A stretch of DNA of 64,000 nt from Takakia lepidozioides (lineage: Eukaryota > Streptophyta > Takakiopsida > Takakiales > Takakiaceae), in the NCBI GenBank assembly GCA_030704615.1, contig CM060733.1, positions 47,306,001-47,370,000 of the forward strand, read 5' to 3'. The stretch's first letter is position 1; each line of letters opens with the position of its first letter. The translations under genes were made by a program, and so were the position numbers. A model generated the notes under the pieces. It did no database searches. It had not been told where the DNA came from and saw only the letters and a program-made list of their open reading frames with translations. Positions 46,411 to 57,299 of this stretch are shown piece by piece.

Positions 46411-46813
46411 ACTGGTGATATCCGGATCGTAAATCCAAAGTGCTAAAGACCTTGGCATGCCCAATGGCATCAAAGATCTCCTCTGGTGTTGGCATGACAT
46501 ACATATCGGACTTGGTCTGACGATTTACAGGCCGGTAATCACCGCACATACGTCTCTCCGTCCAATTGCCATAGACATCCTTCTTGGCTGGCATCACTGT
46601 GGCTGAAGCATACTCTCCACCAGATAGCTCCACCAAACCAACCTCCCAGAGGTCCTGAGTCCTCATCTGAATCAAGGACCTCTCCATGTCACTGTATCTA
46701 TAGGGTCTCCGAAAGATTGGCGTGTCAATGGCCAATTCAATGCGAATCTCTTGACCCTTCAGTGCTCCCAAGTCCTTCAAACTGAAGGCAAAGCAGTTCC
46801 TGTAAGCCCTCAA
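46411..46813 (-). pseudogene. RT N-terminal part of gypsy copy 2
   Basis: Minus frame with DLGALKGQEIRIELAIDTP, FRRPYRYSDMERSLIQ, CGDYRPVNRQTKSDMYV and STLDLRSGYHQL. It is cut after GYHQL at the inversion junction, so the catalytic Asp pair is on the inverted piece. Confidence 0.88.
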
Positions 46814-47115
46814 GAACCACCGTATACGTCGTCTCTCTCCTCCGGTGACTATGGGTCCAACATCAGGCTCTCAATTGTCCTCCGTGACTGCAACCTTGAG
46901 TCTAGCAGGCTTAGAGGTAGAAGACGCGTCCCGTGGTTGCTATGCTACCACCTCTTGAGCAGTAACCACTGCCAGCTCTGTCAGTGACAATGCCTCATCC
47001 TACCCCATCATTTCATCCTTGAGGACCTCCTCAACCCGAGAAAAATCCCCAACCTCATCCATTACCGCTGCCTTGACTGCCAAATCCCTCTGAACCTCGA
47101 GCACCTCCCATGTGT
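46814..47115 (-). other. DNMT-RT linker of gypsy copy 2
   Basis: Nucleotide match to 26629-26944 of copy 1, with stops in frame. No domain. Confidence 0.5.
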
Positions 47116-47116
47116 G

Positions 47117-48257
47117 TCATGGATGCGGCCTGCACCTCGTGGTCTGCACCTGTTTGCCCCCACTCGCTGCCTGTATCGTCTCCGTAGGCAGAGAGACTAT
47201 CAAGGGAAGTGTATTTCGTACTCTACACTGCTCAGCTATAGCCAAGCTGATAATCCACGTCAAGCAATTGAGATCCATTGCTTGCCCCAACACCTGACGA
47301 CGTGATGCCTCAGCATTGGGCTCCACGAACTGCTGCAACTGGCTATCCCACAAGAGGCCAGGTCCACCATCCTGGAAAGCATGATCCTGGAAAGCTGAGC
47401 AGTGTAGGCAATGCTGCTCGTGGGTGACCCACCTTATTGACCACTGCCAAAGGTGACCGGTCATCGTGTCTCACACGCTGAGACTGCCTCCCTATGTCCA
47501 AAATGCTATCCACCGTGAGATTTGGTGGCCGCTGCACCCCATCAAATGCACGCTTGAGCAGTGCAGGTGGCATCAAATTGGTCCACCATAGCCGTGGGCG
47601 ATGAGCCCGTGACCCCACTGCAACTGCATCCAGCAACACTGCTGACCCAAGCCAAGACCGCACTTGATGTACACTGGCCATCACCTTGGCTCGAAAATCA
47701 CCCATCAGTGGCACATTCTCCAAGATATATGCTGGAGAGTCTGTCTGCTGAAACTGTAAATAGCGCAGGACCCTCAACATCTCCCAAAACACGCGTGACC
47801 TTGAGTCTTGTAACCCATTGCCATGCCCGGCTGATGAATGCCCTTGGCAGGGCCAACCTGCCACTACCAAGTGAATAGGGCCAACCCGCTCCAAATCTTG
47901 CGCCCCCAGCAAAGAGATGTCTGCTGGCAAGGCTTGATGGTATCCACAAACTGCAGACACTGGCAACAAATCAGGGTACTGCTGCACCAACTGAGCAACA
48001 TGGCGCAGTGAGACATATCGTGCAGTCTCATCCCTCTCCACATACAGGTAACGTTGAACTCGTACACCTGCCTGCAGCACTGCAGCCAATCCAGTGCTGA
48101 TCCCGCCAAACAAGTCCAGAAGACATATGCCTTTATCCGGGCACTGCCACACAAGAGGTGTGGTGTCCAATGGTGACAACTGAGGTGGTCCTGGTGCAAT
48201 CACCGCACTCCCCTCCTCTCTTGACAGTACAAAGGCCTCTACCCAAGCTTGTTGCAC
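47117..48257 (-). pseudogene. Cytosine-C5 DNA methyltransferase domain in gypsy copy 2
   Basis: A single open frame (47343-48257) holds motif I LLDLFGGISTGL, the SAM-side acidic segment YLYVERDETARYV, motif IV VVAGWPCQGHSSAG with the catalytic Cys, motif VI YILENVPLMG, motif VIII SRAHRPRLWW and the following target-recognition stretch. After FPGS a two-base loss (near 47375) shifts the frame, and about 60 bp that encode RERAMGF in copy 1 are deleted near 47310, next to a TCAG microhomology. So motifs I-VIII are intact and IX-X are lost. The enzyme would probably be inactive or unstable. Confidence 0.88.
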
Positions 48258-49147
48258 CCGTCTATCAGCAGCCTACTGCAACTCCTTGCTCGTATCCCAC
48301 AATGGAGTGTGAGCAACCATGGCAGGCAACTCCGCCGTACCATGCATGTCATTCTGCTCTGCTGGAGGTCTGCATGTGCATTGCCCTCCAACAACTCTCC
48401 AGGCCAACTAACTGCAGCTGTGAAGGCTATTAGTGTTGGCATCTTGTCCTGTTGGGCAGCAGCAACACCCCCAATGAATGTCACAGGGAGCTGTACACGA
48501 CGACCATCCCCTGACTGCCATCCAGGCATGTAGGATGCTGACTTCTCCCAAAAATCCAGGGTGAAGCCCATGGGATACAACACTGCCCCACCAACGAGGA
48601 CATCATAAGAGATCGCGTCTGTCACAATGGCCTTGGCTCGCATCACTGAGCCATCTATAGGATGATCCGGCTGTAGTCTAATGGCCAACTCACGCCGTGT
48701 CATGCCCCGAGCCTGCTCTGATCCTCCCAGAGATGTCTTTATCTGGAGAGGACAAGGCTCCATATCCGCCTCCATGAGGCCCAAACCTACAATAGCAGCT
48801 CTGCCCAACATCAGTGGCTGAGCTCCCAAGTCCAACAAGACCCGCAGTGGCTGGTACCTCTTGCCTGCTGGTCCACGCAAAGAGAAAATACCATCCTGGT
48901 TGTCTAACAAGACAACTCCAGGTGTTACCATGGCGCGCTCAAAGGCTGGCCTAGCTGACAGCTCTGTCAACCTGGCAGCTGCAGCTTGCCATGGCGCAGC
49001 CATGGCAGTCTTGACCCTCAAATCTGAGGATCCCTCTGCCACTACACCTTCCACTAATTCCGCAGAAGATGAAGTGACCTCCCCACTCTCGCAAAGTGTT
49101 GCTGCTAGTCTGAACACTGCAGCTGGTCTTACCCTCCGGCATCGCAA
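48239..49147 (-). pseudogene. Linker and protease of gypsy copy 2
   Basis: Open minus frame with LAATLCESGEVTSSSAELVE, then the retropepsin region LRVLLDLGAQPLML. The active-site triplet is D-L-G where copy 1 has D-S-G, so a catalytic-loop residue is replaced. The join to the DNMT frame needs one small shift near 48260. Confidence 0.8.
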
Positions 49148-49359
49148 TCAAGGTTGCCAAGAACATTGGGGCCTGACACACAGAGGTGGCCGCCCCAAAC
49201 AACACACTGCCTGCACTAGCCTTGGCAGCAGGTGTCAGTGCTGCACGTGTAGCTCTCCCCAATGGCACAATAACCTTCGCCTCGATATCTGTGGGGCAAG
49301 AATTAGGTGCCATGGATGTCGTCGACACTGTCTCCGCCAAGATGAATGATTGAGGCAAC

Positions 49360-50449
49360 CTAGCCTAACGGCTTGCCTTCCTACGCTGTGGATCCAACTC
49401 CACCTCTGCACCTCGTGGCTCAGGAACTCGTGTTGCTCCTCGAGTGACGGTTGCAGCAGACTCCACCTACACTAATGGTAGTGCACACATAAATCCCATG
49501 CCTCCCATATCTCCTCCGTCAGGATGACGTTGCTGAGGAGGAACAGGAGGTGGACCCTCAGGTCTTGGAGCTGGTACCACCTGAGCTGTGGCCATGGTAA
49601 CAAGCCTTTGCTCTAGCTGCTGAAGCCAGTTGGCCAAGCCTTGGTCAACGCCCTGACCTCCACGTCCTTGGCCATACTGTGTTTGCCCTCATCCTGCACC
49701 TCGTCCTCTCTGAGGTGCTCCACCTTGCCTCGGCCACCATTGTTCCCTTGGAACTGGCCTCACCCGCAACTCAGGGTGCAAGTCATAACACTGGGCATCT
49801 CTATGCCCATACTTGCGACAATGCCCACACTACAACTGTGCAGGCTGTGCTTGTGCCGGCCCTTTGCCACTTTCTGGGCAATCTTTCTTGACATGGGGTC
49901 GTCCACATGTCCAACATACCACCCTTGGTTGGCCTGCAAAAGAAGCTACTGGCCTCTACACCTGAGGTCCCCTATAAGCTCCATGGAATTTGGGTTGGGC
50001 AACCTTGCCCCCCTGACCATGCTGTTGGGCAGTCCCTTGTGCCTGTTGGCTAGCAGCTGCGCCTTGTGCAGGCATGTCCAAATCCAATGGTAACAACTCG
50101 CTCCTCCACCATGTTGAGCTCAATCCGCTCAGCCAGCGAAATACATCTGCTAATGTGGGTTGGGCCGTTTGTAACAGGGTTGCATCCCGCACCCTTCTCC
50201 TGAGCTCCTTGTCCAAAATTCCATACCAGAACTGGATTGCCTGAGCTTCAATAACCCCTTGGGTCACACTTATCAAGCGCCTCATACGAGTGTAGGCCTC
50301 TCGTAAGCTCTCACTAGATTTGCGCTAGAAGTCTTGCAAACTTCGCAGCTTCTCTGTCCGTATGCCTTGATAGTTCCTCCGCGAAGAACTCCACCACCGG
50401 GTTGAATCTAGGCACATATGTTGTAGTCGTGGCAGGAGGAGTGGTAGCA
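49360..50449 (-). pseudogene. Partial Gag of gypsy copy 2
   Basis: Short minus frames, for example 49956-50285 with MRRLISVTQGVIEAQAIQF and YGILDKELRRRVRDATLL, match copy 1 Gag. The zinc-knuckle region (about 49800-49920) is recognisable at the nucleotide level but frameshifted. The N-terminal third of Gag is missing. Confidence 0.75.
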
Positions 50450-51135
50450 CACTAAAAGCATTTGTGTCATTTACCACTGGGGTAACGACTCATTTTGAGT
50501 CGTAAAAGTCAAAAAAATGGGATCGACTGGAAGTTACAAACGACTAGTTACAACAGACGTGGTAGTTGGGTTGGACATCCAATGATTGGAGTGGTAAAGG
50601 ACGTAGACGCGCAAACAACTGCTCAACGATTAATGCGATTAATGCTGAAGAACCACATGGCGTAACCAGGTCGGCCGCCCGTGTGTCTGACCTTTTGGGC
50701 TAACTTTGACTTCTCCCTCCGGATGAGTGGACCGACTCACCCGGGGCGCGGTGACACATGGACGCGGACGTGGATGCGGACGTGGACGCCGATGTGGCGG
50801 CGCTGCGACGAGCGGCAACGCTGCCGCGTGGCCACGGGCCCAAGACGCCACATCACAGTCGGCCACATAACTTGGAGTGCTGTATGTCATGTGGCAACGG
50901 TGACTGGCGAAGTCGACCGCACAACTGCCGGCAGACGAATCCACAGGGACCACATGGAGAGTGTGTGGGTCGACGCGTGGCGTCGTCCCCATGCAATGGC
51001 AGTGAGGGGTACGACTGCTAGTGGAAAGACACAGAGTGTTTGTGCCCTCTCGGGACTGCTTTGGCCAACTCCGCTGCCACTGTGCTAGTTGGTTGCACTA
51101 CAGTAGGAAAGCACTACAAACGAGCACTTGTAGTG
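50450..51135. mobile_element. Possible small CACTA-type element
   Basis: Left end CACTAAAAGCATTTG at 50450, right end in reverse complement CACTACAAGTGCTCG (51135 inward). A palindrome ACGACTC...GAGTCGT lies just inside the left end, and CACTACAA / TTGTAGTG form an inverted repeat at 51112-51135. No matching 3-bp duplication is seen. The interior is GC-rich with a small GGACGTGGATGC-type tandem repeat at 50756-50800 and no supported gene. Confidence 0.35.
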
Positions 51136-51547
51136 GTTTGTGTGAGTTGTCCAAATGACCTGCATTCTAAGCTGAAAGTATGGTTCTGATGCATTCTAGT
51201 GGTTTAAGTGGTTCACCCATATGCAGGGGGGATTGAGAAGCAATGATACTGGGCGAAACTCAGAAAACAGACCACGATGCATGCACAACATCAAGCTAAT
51301 GAACCAAATAGACGTAGTCCAGGGAGACCAAAGACCATCACACATACACATAGAAGGTGGACGGATACGACGACAAGTTAGGAAAATGTGATATTACATT
51401 CAAATAAGAGACCGTCACGGCACACCTGCGTATGAGCAAGACAAAATGCCAACATACATGGTTGCCGGACATCACATAAACTGTCATGGCCCAAATGTTT
51501 TCTATGAGTATCATTACACACCCAACAGGGACTACAAACATGAAATC
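51136..51547. other. Spacer left of the transposase/phosphatase-like gene
   Basis: No coding content seen. It may be the 3' flank of the gene to the right. Confidence 0.35.
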
Positions 51548-52590
51548 TCACTTGATACTTTCACCTTTCCTCATACTCTTCTCTGGCCACAGAGTCACCG
51601 TGCCTTTCACGCGCGCTAGTGTGGTCTGGGGGGGGGCATCGTCCACATTTGGGCAAGGCAATGTAACCCTTGGAAGCATGATCTCGTGGACTTTCACCTT
51701 GTACCACCCGGAACGAATGTCCTTGCAGTGGAACTTGTTAACCCCGGCTATTCCCACCACTTCCGCCTTTGCGGCGGCTGTCTTTGACCGCTTGTCATTG
51801 GGGTTCAGGAGAAACACAGGATCTGATATCTGCAGACACCAACAGCAGGGTCCACTCAGCAACAAACATAGCAATGACAGGGTGAAAGTCAAGCGCAGCT
51901 GGGCATGGAAAAGATCTTGGTTGCCACGATACTGAATCAGCAGCAAATTCACGGTGTTGTCTGCTTCACCACTTGTAAAAGGAATTCTATTTTGTTTGCC
52001 AAGCAAGCAACGTACCTTGAAGCGAGGCTCGTCATTGAGGGTGGCAACTGAGGAAAGCTGCCCACGTGTCTTCAACTGCAGTAGCAAAAAGAGGTTTAGT
52101 CAGACGGATAAGAATAACATGAACTCTGGTGGCTGCAATGGTATAAACACACCTCCACGGAGCAAGCTAACAAACACCCTGCTCAGACCCTACACACTAC
52201 AACTTCCTGGCAAAAATAACCCTACTAGAAACCAGGCAAAACAAGGAGCCATGAATGCATGCCTGGGGAACCACGTCCTGCTGCGATGATGGTGTCGGGG
52301 ACAGCCCACTCCTCTTGCTCACCTGCAATGAATACACATTGCAACGCTTCAGGAAGTGTATCCATAAAGGAAACCAACCAAGTAAGTTTGCGGAGAGGGG
52401 CTGGGAACAACCATACCTTGGGCGCTGCCTCCTCATGCCGGGGGGCAGATCCGGAATGCTGGCGCCATAGCACTATGGTCCTTGGCGCAGGACCCACCTT
52501 CTTCACATTCGACCCTAGTGCCACTCCCTGTGGTCCCTGCAAAACATATAGTGCCAGCCTTGCGTGAGAGGGCATCCGGGGGGAACAAAA
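51548..52590 (-). pseudogene. C-terminal exons of the same gene
   Basis: Exon pieces with good borders: LALYVLQGPQGVALGSNVKK to APK (donor GTATGG at 52419), LKTRGQLSSVATLNDEPRFK (52016-52075, donor GTACGT) and ISDPVFLLNPNDKRSKTAAA to the TGA at 51548 (acceptor TGTCTGCAG at 51830). No domain recognised. Their grouping with the phosphatase exon is by strand and spacing. Confidence 0.45.
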
Positions 52591-52789
52591 CAAACATCTC
52601 TTTTGGCTTCGATGTCATGTTGCAAACAGTAAGGTTAGTTTCACCTGCATGGGCGCAGAAGCACTTCCCCCAACGACCCCATCCTCTCCCACATTCAAGC
52701 TGTCAGTCGGGGTCAGCTTCCGCGTGTTTGTGAAGACACGCACATCCTTGGAGCAAAACAAATCTTGGCAATAGGGCCAGACTGTTTCT

Positions 52790-53808
52790 TAAAGGTAGTC
52801 TGAATCGGGCCCCTCACTGACATTGCCAGTGACATCAAACGACAATGGATGGACCATGTTCAAAGGGGAGTTCCCCCTCCCCTTGTGTGGTGAATCATCC
52901 ACTAAGAGGGTGTTGGATTCGTTAAATCCAGAAAATTGCGACCACACCCTCGACAGTCTCTTCTGTAAGTTCTGTACGGCAGGCCCTTTTGTGGGGTGTG
53001 GCTCTATCAAGGGGTCACACTCTTCTTGTGATCACACAAAGAGGGGAGAACCCTTGACCCCCTGCATCACCACTTTCAAGATGTCTGCAACATTCCCCTT
53101 GGAAGCACAGGACCATATCCCAACGTAGAAATACCGGAAGAGAAGGTTTAAAAACTCGCAGACCTGGGGCCTTGGGAAAACATACTTGTTGGTGGTCAAC
53201 ACCCATGGCCAATGACGCCTCGGGTTGGGCTGAAAATTAGGAATAGAGTGGCACAGGATCCCGTTCAGGTCTAAAACAATTAGTTTCGACTTTTCAATGA
53301 AACGAGCTTTTGAAGGGGTGTCACGGGGTCTCACCTCAGTGGGTTGGGAGACAACAGTCACCCCGGAGGGCAAAGTTTCGGTCCCCCTGCAGCCTGGACC
53401 AGGCAAACTACCACCCTCTCCCCCTACAGCTTCCCCTTTTCCCCCATCATCAGCAATGACCCCCCCATCGTCCATGTCATCCCCACCAACTTGCTGGACC
53501 TCTCCCTCTTCAACGAGTGGACCCTGCCCCCCACTGTGAATATCATCAACAACAGGCTAGACCTTGGTCACATCCCTACCCACTACAATTACTTCCTCCT
53601 TGTCAGGTACAATGGTCGCAGCAGGGGGGTCTTCTATAATGCCACCCGTCACACCCCCTTTTTGCCCCATCATGAGTTCCACTATCTTCTTCAGTTGTGC
53701 TTCCATTCCCCTCTCCCGCTCCGCGAGAGAGCCGCAAGCCTCTCCAGGGCCCCAATGCGGGCTGCCATTGAGTTCCCCGCTCCCTACGCATACAAACACC
53801 CACCCGTA
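52790..53808 (-). pseudogene. FCP1/HAD phosphatase-like exon
   Basis: Acceptor TTTTTAACAG at 53809. After a short coiled segment (ERERGMEAQLKKIVELM) and an acidic linker comes the HAD fold: motif I KLIVLDLNGILCH, motif II region YVGIWSCASKGNVADI, and motif IV ESNTLLVDDSPHKG. The first motif has D-L-N-G in place of D-x-D, as in a plant subfamily of FCP1-like proteins. TAG (53557-53559) and TGA (53032-53034) interrupt the frame; at the second, family members have Trp, so TGG to TGA is likely. The active form would act on phospho-serine/threonine, if active at all. Confidence 0.7.
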
Positions 53809-54249
53809 CTGTTAAAAACCAGAAGAAGAGGCCGAATGTGCAGGATTTCAGGCATTCGGAGATGGCTGGGTTTGGCATAACACCCCTCGTGTACCATGCG
53901 TGGGGGCCCCACATACCCACCAAATCTTAGTACAACAACAGATTCATGAATGGAAACCGGACTTCAAAACATACCTGGCTCAAAACAGACTCTGATGGGG
54001 TGCCAGTCGCAGCGTTCTTTTGCTCCGCCCCGAGCTCGGACAGTGACGGGCTCCGCGCTTTGCGTCTTTTCTGTATTTGCCCATCCACACACTGTCAGTA
54101 CAAAATGCCAGGAGCATATGGACAAAGCACTGCCCTGCATATCACATAACAACTAATTCTGCACAAGGAATAAAACCCACTCGTGGGTGTCTCTTCCATC
54201 ACAACATGCCACAACGTAAGAGCAATGAGAAGGGGGTGTGGGAGATTAC

Positions 54250-55059
54250 CAAACGGGCTGCTTGGCCTGCAACTCCTGCCCGGCCCCAACGCGAGGGGTT
54301 CGTGACACAAGCACGCGCTTGCTTCATCCCTTCGGCCTTTGCAAGTCCACGAGGGGACTCCCAGTAGGCAACAAGCTTATCCCAATAGGCGGGTTCAGTG
54401 TTCATTGGCCTCACACCAGTCTTTGCCCATTTATCTTTCAGTTTTGCTCTTTCTCCTTTCATTATCTTCCCACATTGCTTGACTATAAAATCACGATTGG
54501 CAGGGATAGGTGTGTACTCGTACATTCCATTTATGCCCTCTATTACTTTTGACATGGCACTCTAGGACTGCTGGTCAATGTCTTGTACGCTTGAGTCAAG
54601 GTAACGCAATGCCAGGCCACGCAAATCATGCTGCCAGTGTTCCTTACCTTCGCAGCCAACATTGATGACTCCATTTCCATGCACCTCCACCTTGTGGCGC
54701 TTTAGCCCTGCAGCCACCCTTCCCTCTCCATCTCCTTCCCATTGTTTCATGGCATGGCGTCGTTCCTTCCTTAAGCACTGATGACCGTTCCTACCCCCAT
54801 GCTCTGGAGCAGCGCCGTCATACGTTGTGGGGGGTGACTGATGTGTGCCGGAGGGGGGAGGGCCGTATGGAGATGTGGGAGGCCCCCATTGTGACGTGCC
54901 AGCATCAGGAAGCCAGCGCCATGACCCCGAAGCAGGGGGGGCTCCCCATGGTGCACTCTGTTGTGGAGACCATCCGGCAGGGGGTGGGTGCCAAGGTTGG
55001 TGTTGGTTGGCATTGTATGGTGGCTGTGAGTGCTTTGCTGCAGCTTCACTCCCCTTCCG
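54250..55059 (-). pseudogene. Pro-rich and Transposase_24-like exon
   Basis: Acceptor TTTTTGGCAG at 55060, donor GTAATC at 54249. The first half is Pro/Gly/Trp-rich (PPPAGWSPQQSAPWGAPP). Then RKERRHAMKQW, and after one in-frame TAG (54562-54564) the block TPIPANRDFIVKQCGKIM, AYWDKLVAYWESPRGLAKAE and KQARACVTNPSRWGRAGVAG, which matches the pattern of the plant Ptta/En-Spm (Transposase_24) family, probably a DNA-binding accessory protein. Without the TAG the exon reads through its whole length. Confidence 0.65.
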
Positions 55060-55629
55060 CTGCCAAAAACATCCCACACACAAGGTGCATCAGCTGTAGT
55101 CCTACTGAACACAACGTCACCAGAGCACAAACCATCCCACAACCACAACCATAAACAGCAGACCTCAAACCCACTCCCCTGCAGCGCAAGTGCCAAAAAA
55201 TGAAAAGGAGAGGGACAGAATGTCCTCATAACATGTAAGGCCATTCATTGGTGAAGAAGCAGAATGTGGGCGGGTTCACATCAGTACCACATGAAACTTA
55301 TCAGGAAACAGAACATCCATCTGGGTTTTCCGCATATCCAGTGGACATCTATTCACACAATCATGTGCTGGTTGTATGTGCTTGCCCAGCAACGGAGCCC
55401 CAAAAGGCCTAAAGACTCTCAATGTTGGTAAACACAGGTGCAGACACAATTCAATTGATAGCTTGGATATCCGGTGGTCTGTCTGGTGATAGCACCCCGG
55501 GCAGTGAATCAGACAATGAATATTGTGTTTGTGGAGCCCACAGAACGGGCAATAGCACTCTCTCATCCCTCTCAGCTTCTGTTTGCTGTCCAAAGGTAAG
55601 CTTCCTCACCAAATCCACAATTTCAGTCT

Positions 55630-56765
55630 GGTGCACACAGTGGGTAGACCCTTCAGGTCATCCAGGATGTCCTCCCCTATGTCACAATCTATAAACAAGT
55701 TCATGGATGTTTTCTGCCTAACTTCTTTGTCATTACACAATTTTGTGGCAGCACACATGGCTTTGGACACTACAGTCTCTAAGTCACATGGTTCCAGCAA
55801 GGTCAAGACTTGACGATCCACATTCAGATCCTCGAGAGTCTTGTCTAGTCTCTTCTGGTTGGACTTGGCCTGTTTGGCTGGGCGGTCCTATTTCCAAGAT
55901 ATAGAGTCGATTAACTTACGATATCTGGTGTAAAGACATGTGTTGCAATAGACTCCACCATCTCACCAGCTATTCCCACCACTTCCGGTTAAGGAAGGGA
56001 TGCCAAACTCACCATGAACAGCCACATTGGCTATTTTGGAGCATGCAGACATCCATTCCTTAAGCACCCCCACTTGGAAGGATACTGCAGACCTAGCCTC
56101 GTTGGAGTTATCAACGCATATAGCAAATGCATACTCCAACGCAAGTGCAATGACGTGACAAAGCAACATTTCCTTGAGCTTAAAATTAGTCCCTCTGCAC
56201 ACAGTGGTAGACCCTTCGGTTTTTCCACGATGTCCTCCCCCATGTCACAGATTGAAAACATGTTCAGGGATGTTTTATGCCTAACTTCATTTTCATTACA
56301 CATTTTCTCTAGTAGCACTCACTTCCGTGGACACTACAGTCTCTAAGTCGCATTTATCCAGCAGGATGAAGATGTGCGGGTCCACATTCAGATCCTTGAG
56401 AGTCAATTCTACTGTCTTCTGCCAAGACTTGGCCTGTTTGGCTCGACGGTTCTGTTTCCAAGATATAGAGTTGATTAACCTACGATCTCTGGTGTAAAGA
56501 CATGTGTTGCAACAGACTCCACCATCTCACCTTCAATTAATCTCCGCAAGAGCTTAAGGAAGGGATGCCACACCCACCCCGAACAGCCACATTGGCTGTT
56601 CTGGAGCATGCGGACATCCACTCCTTAAGCACCCCCACTTGGAAGGATTCTGTAGACCTAGCCTCGTTGGAGTTATCAACCCATATAGCAAATGCGTACT
56701 CCAAGGCAAGTCCAATGACGTGACAAAACAAGGTTTTCTTGACCTCAAAGTTAATCCCTCTGTAC
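55630..56765 (-). repeat. Tandem duplication of about 560 bp containing exons
   Basis: 55630-56190 and 56190-56765 are about 85 per cent alike by eye. Shared text includes GACTCCACCATCTCACC, TTGGAGTTATCAAC and GGATGTCCTCCCC-like words. Each copy encodes FCHVIGLALEYAFAIWVDNS-like and FQVGVLKEWMSAC on the minus strand. Frames differ by indels, so at most one copy was functional. No known domain. Confidence 0.7.
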
Positions 56766-57077
56766 GAGAACAATTTAGTGAGACTCGGCGCTTTGCCCTT
56801 CCTGTTTGAACAACTTTATGGATATGTGCATCCTAGTTTCAGTTTGAGGAGAACTCAACACCCAGAAAACATGAACACAAGTAGGGGTAGAACTCACCTC
56901 ATGCGCAGCGGGTTTGTGCCGTTTGCGCACCTTTTGGAGAGACTCTGCAGATGGAGGTGCAGTTTCCGCCGAACTGTCCTCCACGTCATCGTCGGTGCCC
57001 ATGCTATACTCGCTTGTGTCAGAATCCGAACTCGAAGACCACCCACCGTGCCGCCTTCCCTCTCGCACCGAGGCCAT

Positions 57078-57110
57078 CACTAGAAGAAAAAACGGCTTTT
57101 TCCACGGCTC
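57078..57110 (+). repeat. CACTA terminal and subterminal repeat
   Basis: CACTAGAAGAAAAAACGG followed by CTTTTTCCACGGC. The CCACGGC word recurs 25 bp on. It touches the ATG-like codon of the neighbouring gene at 57075-57077 with no gap. Confidence 0.65.
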
Positions 57111-57299
57111 TGCCATCTCACACCTGGCACATTCCACGGCTTTTATCACGGGTCTGTACACTAAGCCAAGGTGTGGGTCTAAATATGCCCTAACTGTGGG
57201 GTGTCTCACATGTGGTCCACACCCCAGGCAAGAACGGTGTGAAAACAGCCATGAGCGTGGCAGGGGTTGGCTTAGTTTACATGGCATGTTACACACCTG

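Larger units (their letters stand above)
46125..50449 (-). mobile_element. DNMT-bearing Ty3/gypsy element, copy 2, truncated and rearranged
   Basis: Same family as copy 1 (about 90 per cent alike by eye). It keeps part of RT, the DNMT, protease and part of Gag. RNase H, integrase, PHD and both LTRs are missing. Its left 285 bp are inverted. The right end stops inside gag at 50449, where a CACTA-like end begins. Confidence 0.88.
51548..57077 (-). pseudogene. Multi-exon gene joining a Transposase_24-like region to an FCP1/HAD phosphatase-like domain, decayed
   Basis: Minus-strand exons with GT/AG borders: 56898-57077 (acidic, Ser-rich, then RKRHKPAAHE), duplicated exons at about 55600-56760, 54250-55059 (Pro-rich, then Transposase_24-like), 52790-53808 (HAD-like), 52420-52590, 52016-52075 and 51548-51829 ending in TGA. 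The join from 54250 to 53808 is phase 0 to phase 0, which supports one transcript. Three in-frame stops (54562, 53557, 53032) and the partial exon duplication make this copy non-functional. The Transposase_24 part suggests a CACTA accessory protein; the phosphatase part is plant FCP1-like. The 5' end abuts a CACTA terminus at 57078, so the first exon may be cut. Confidence 0.6.
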
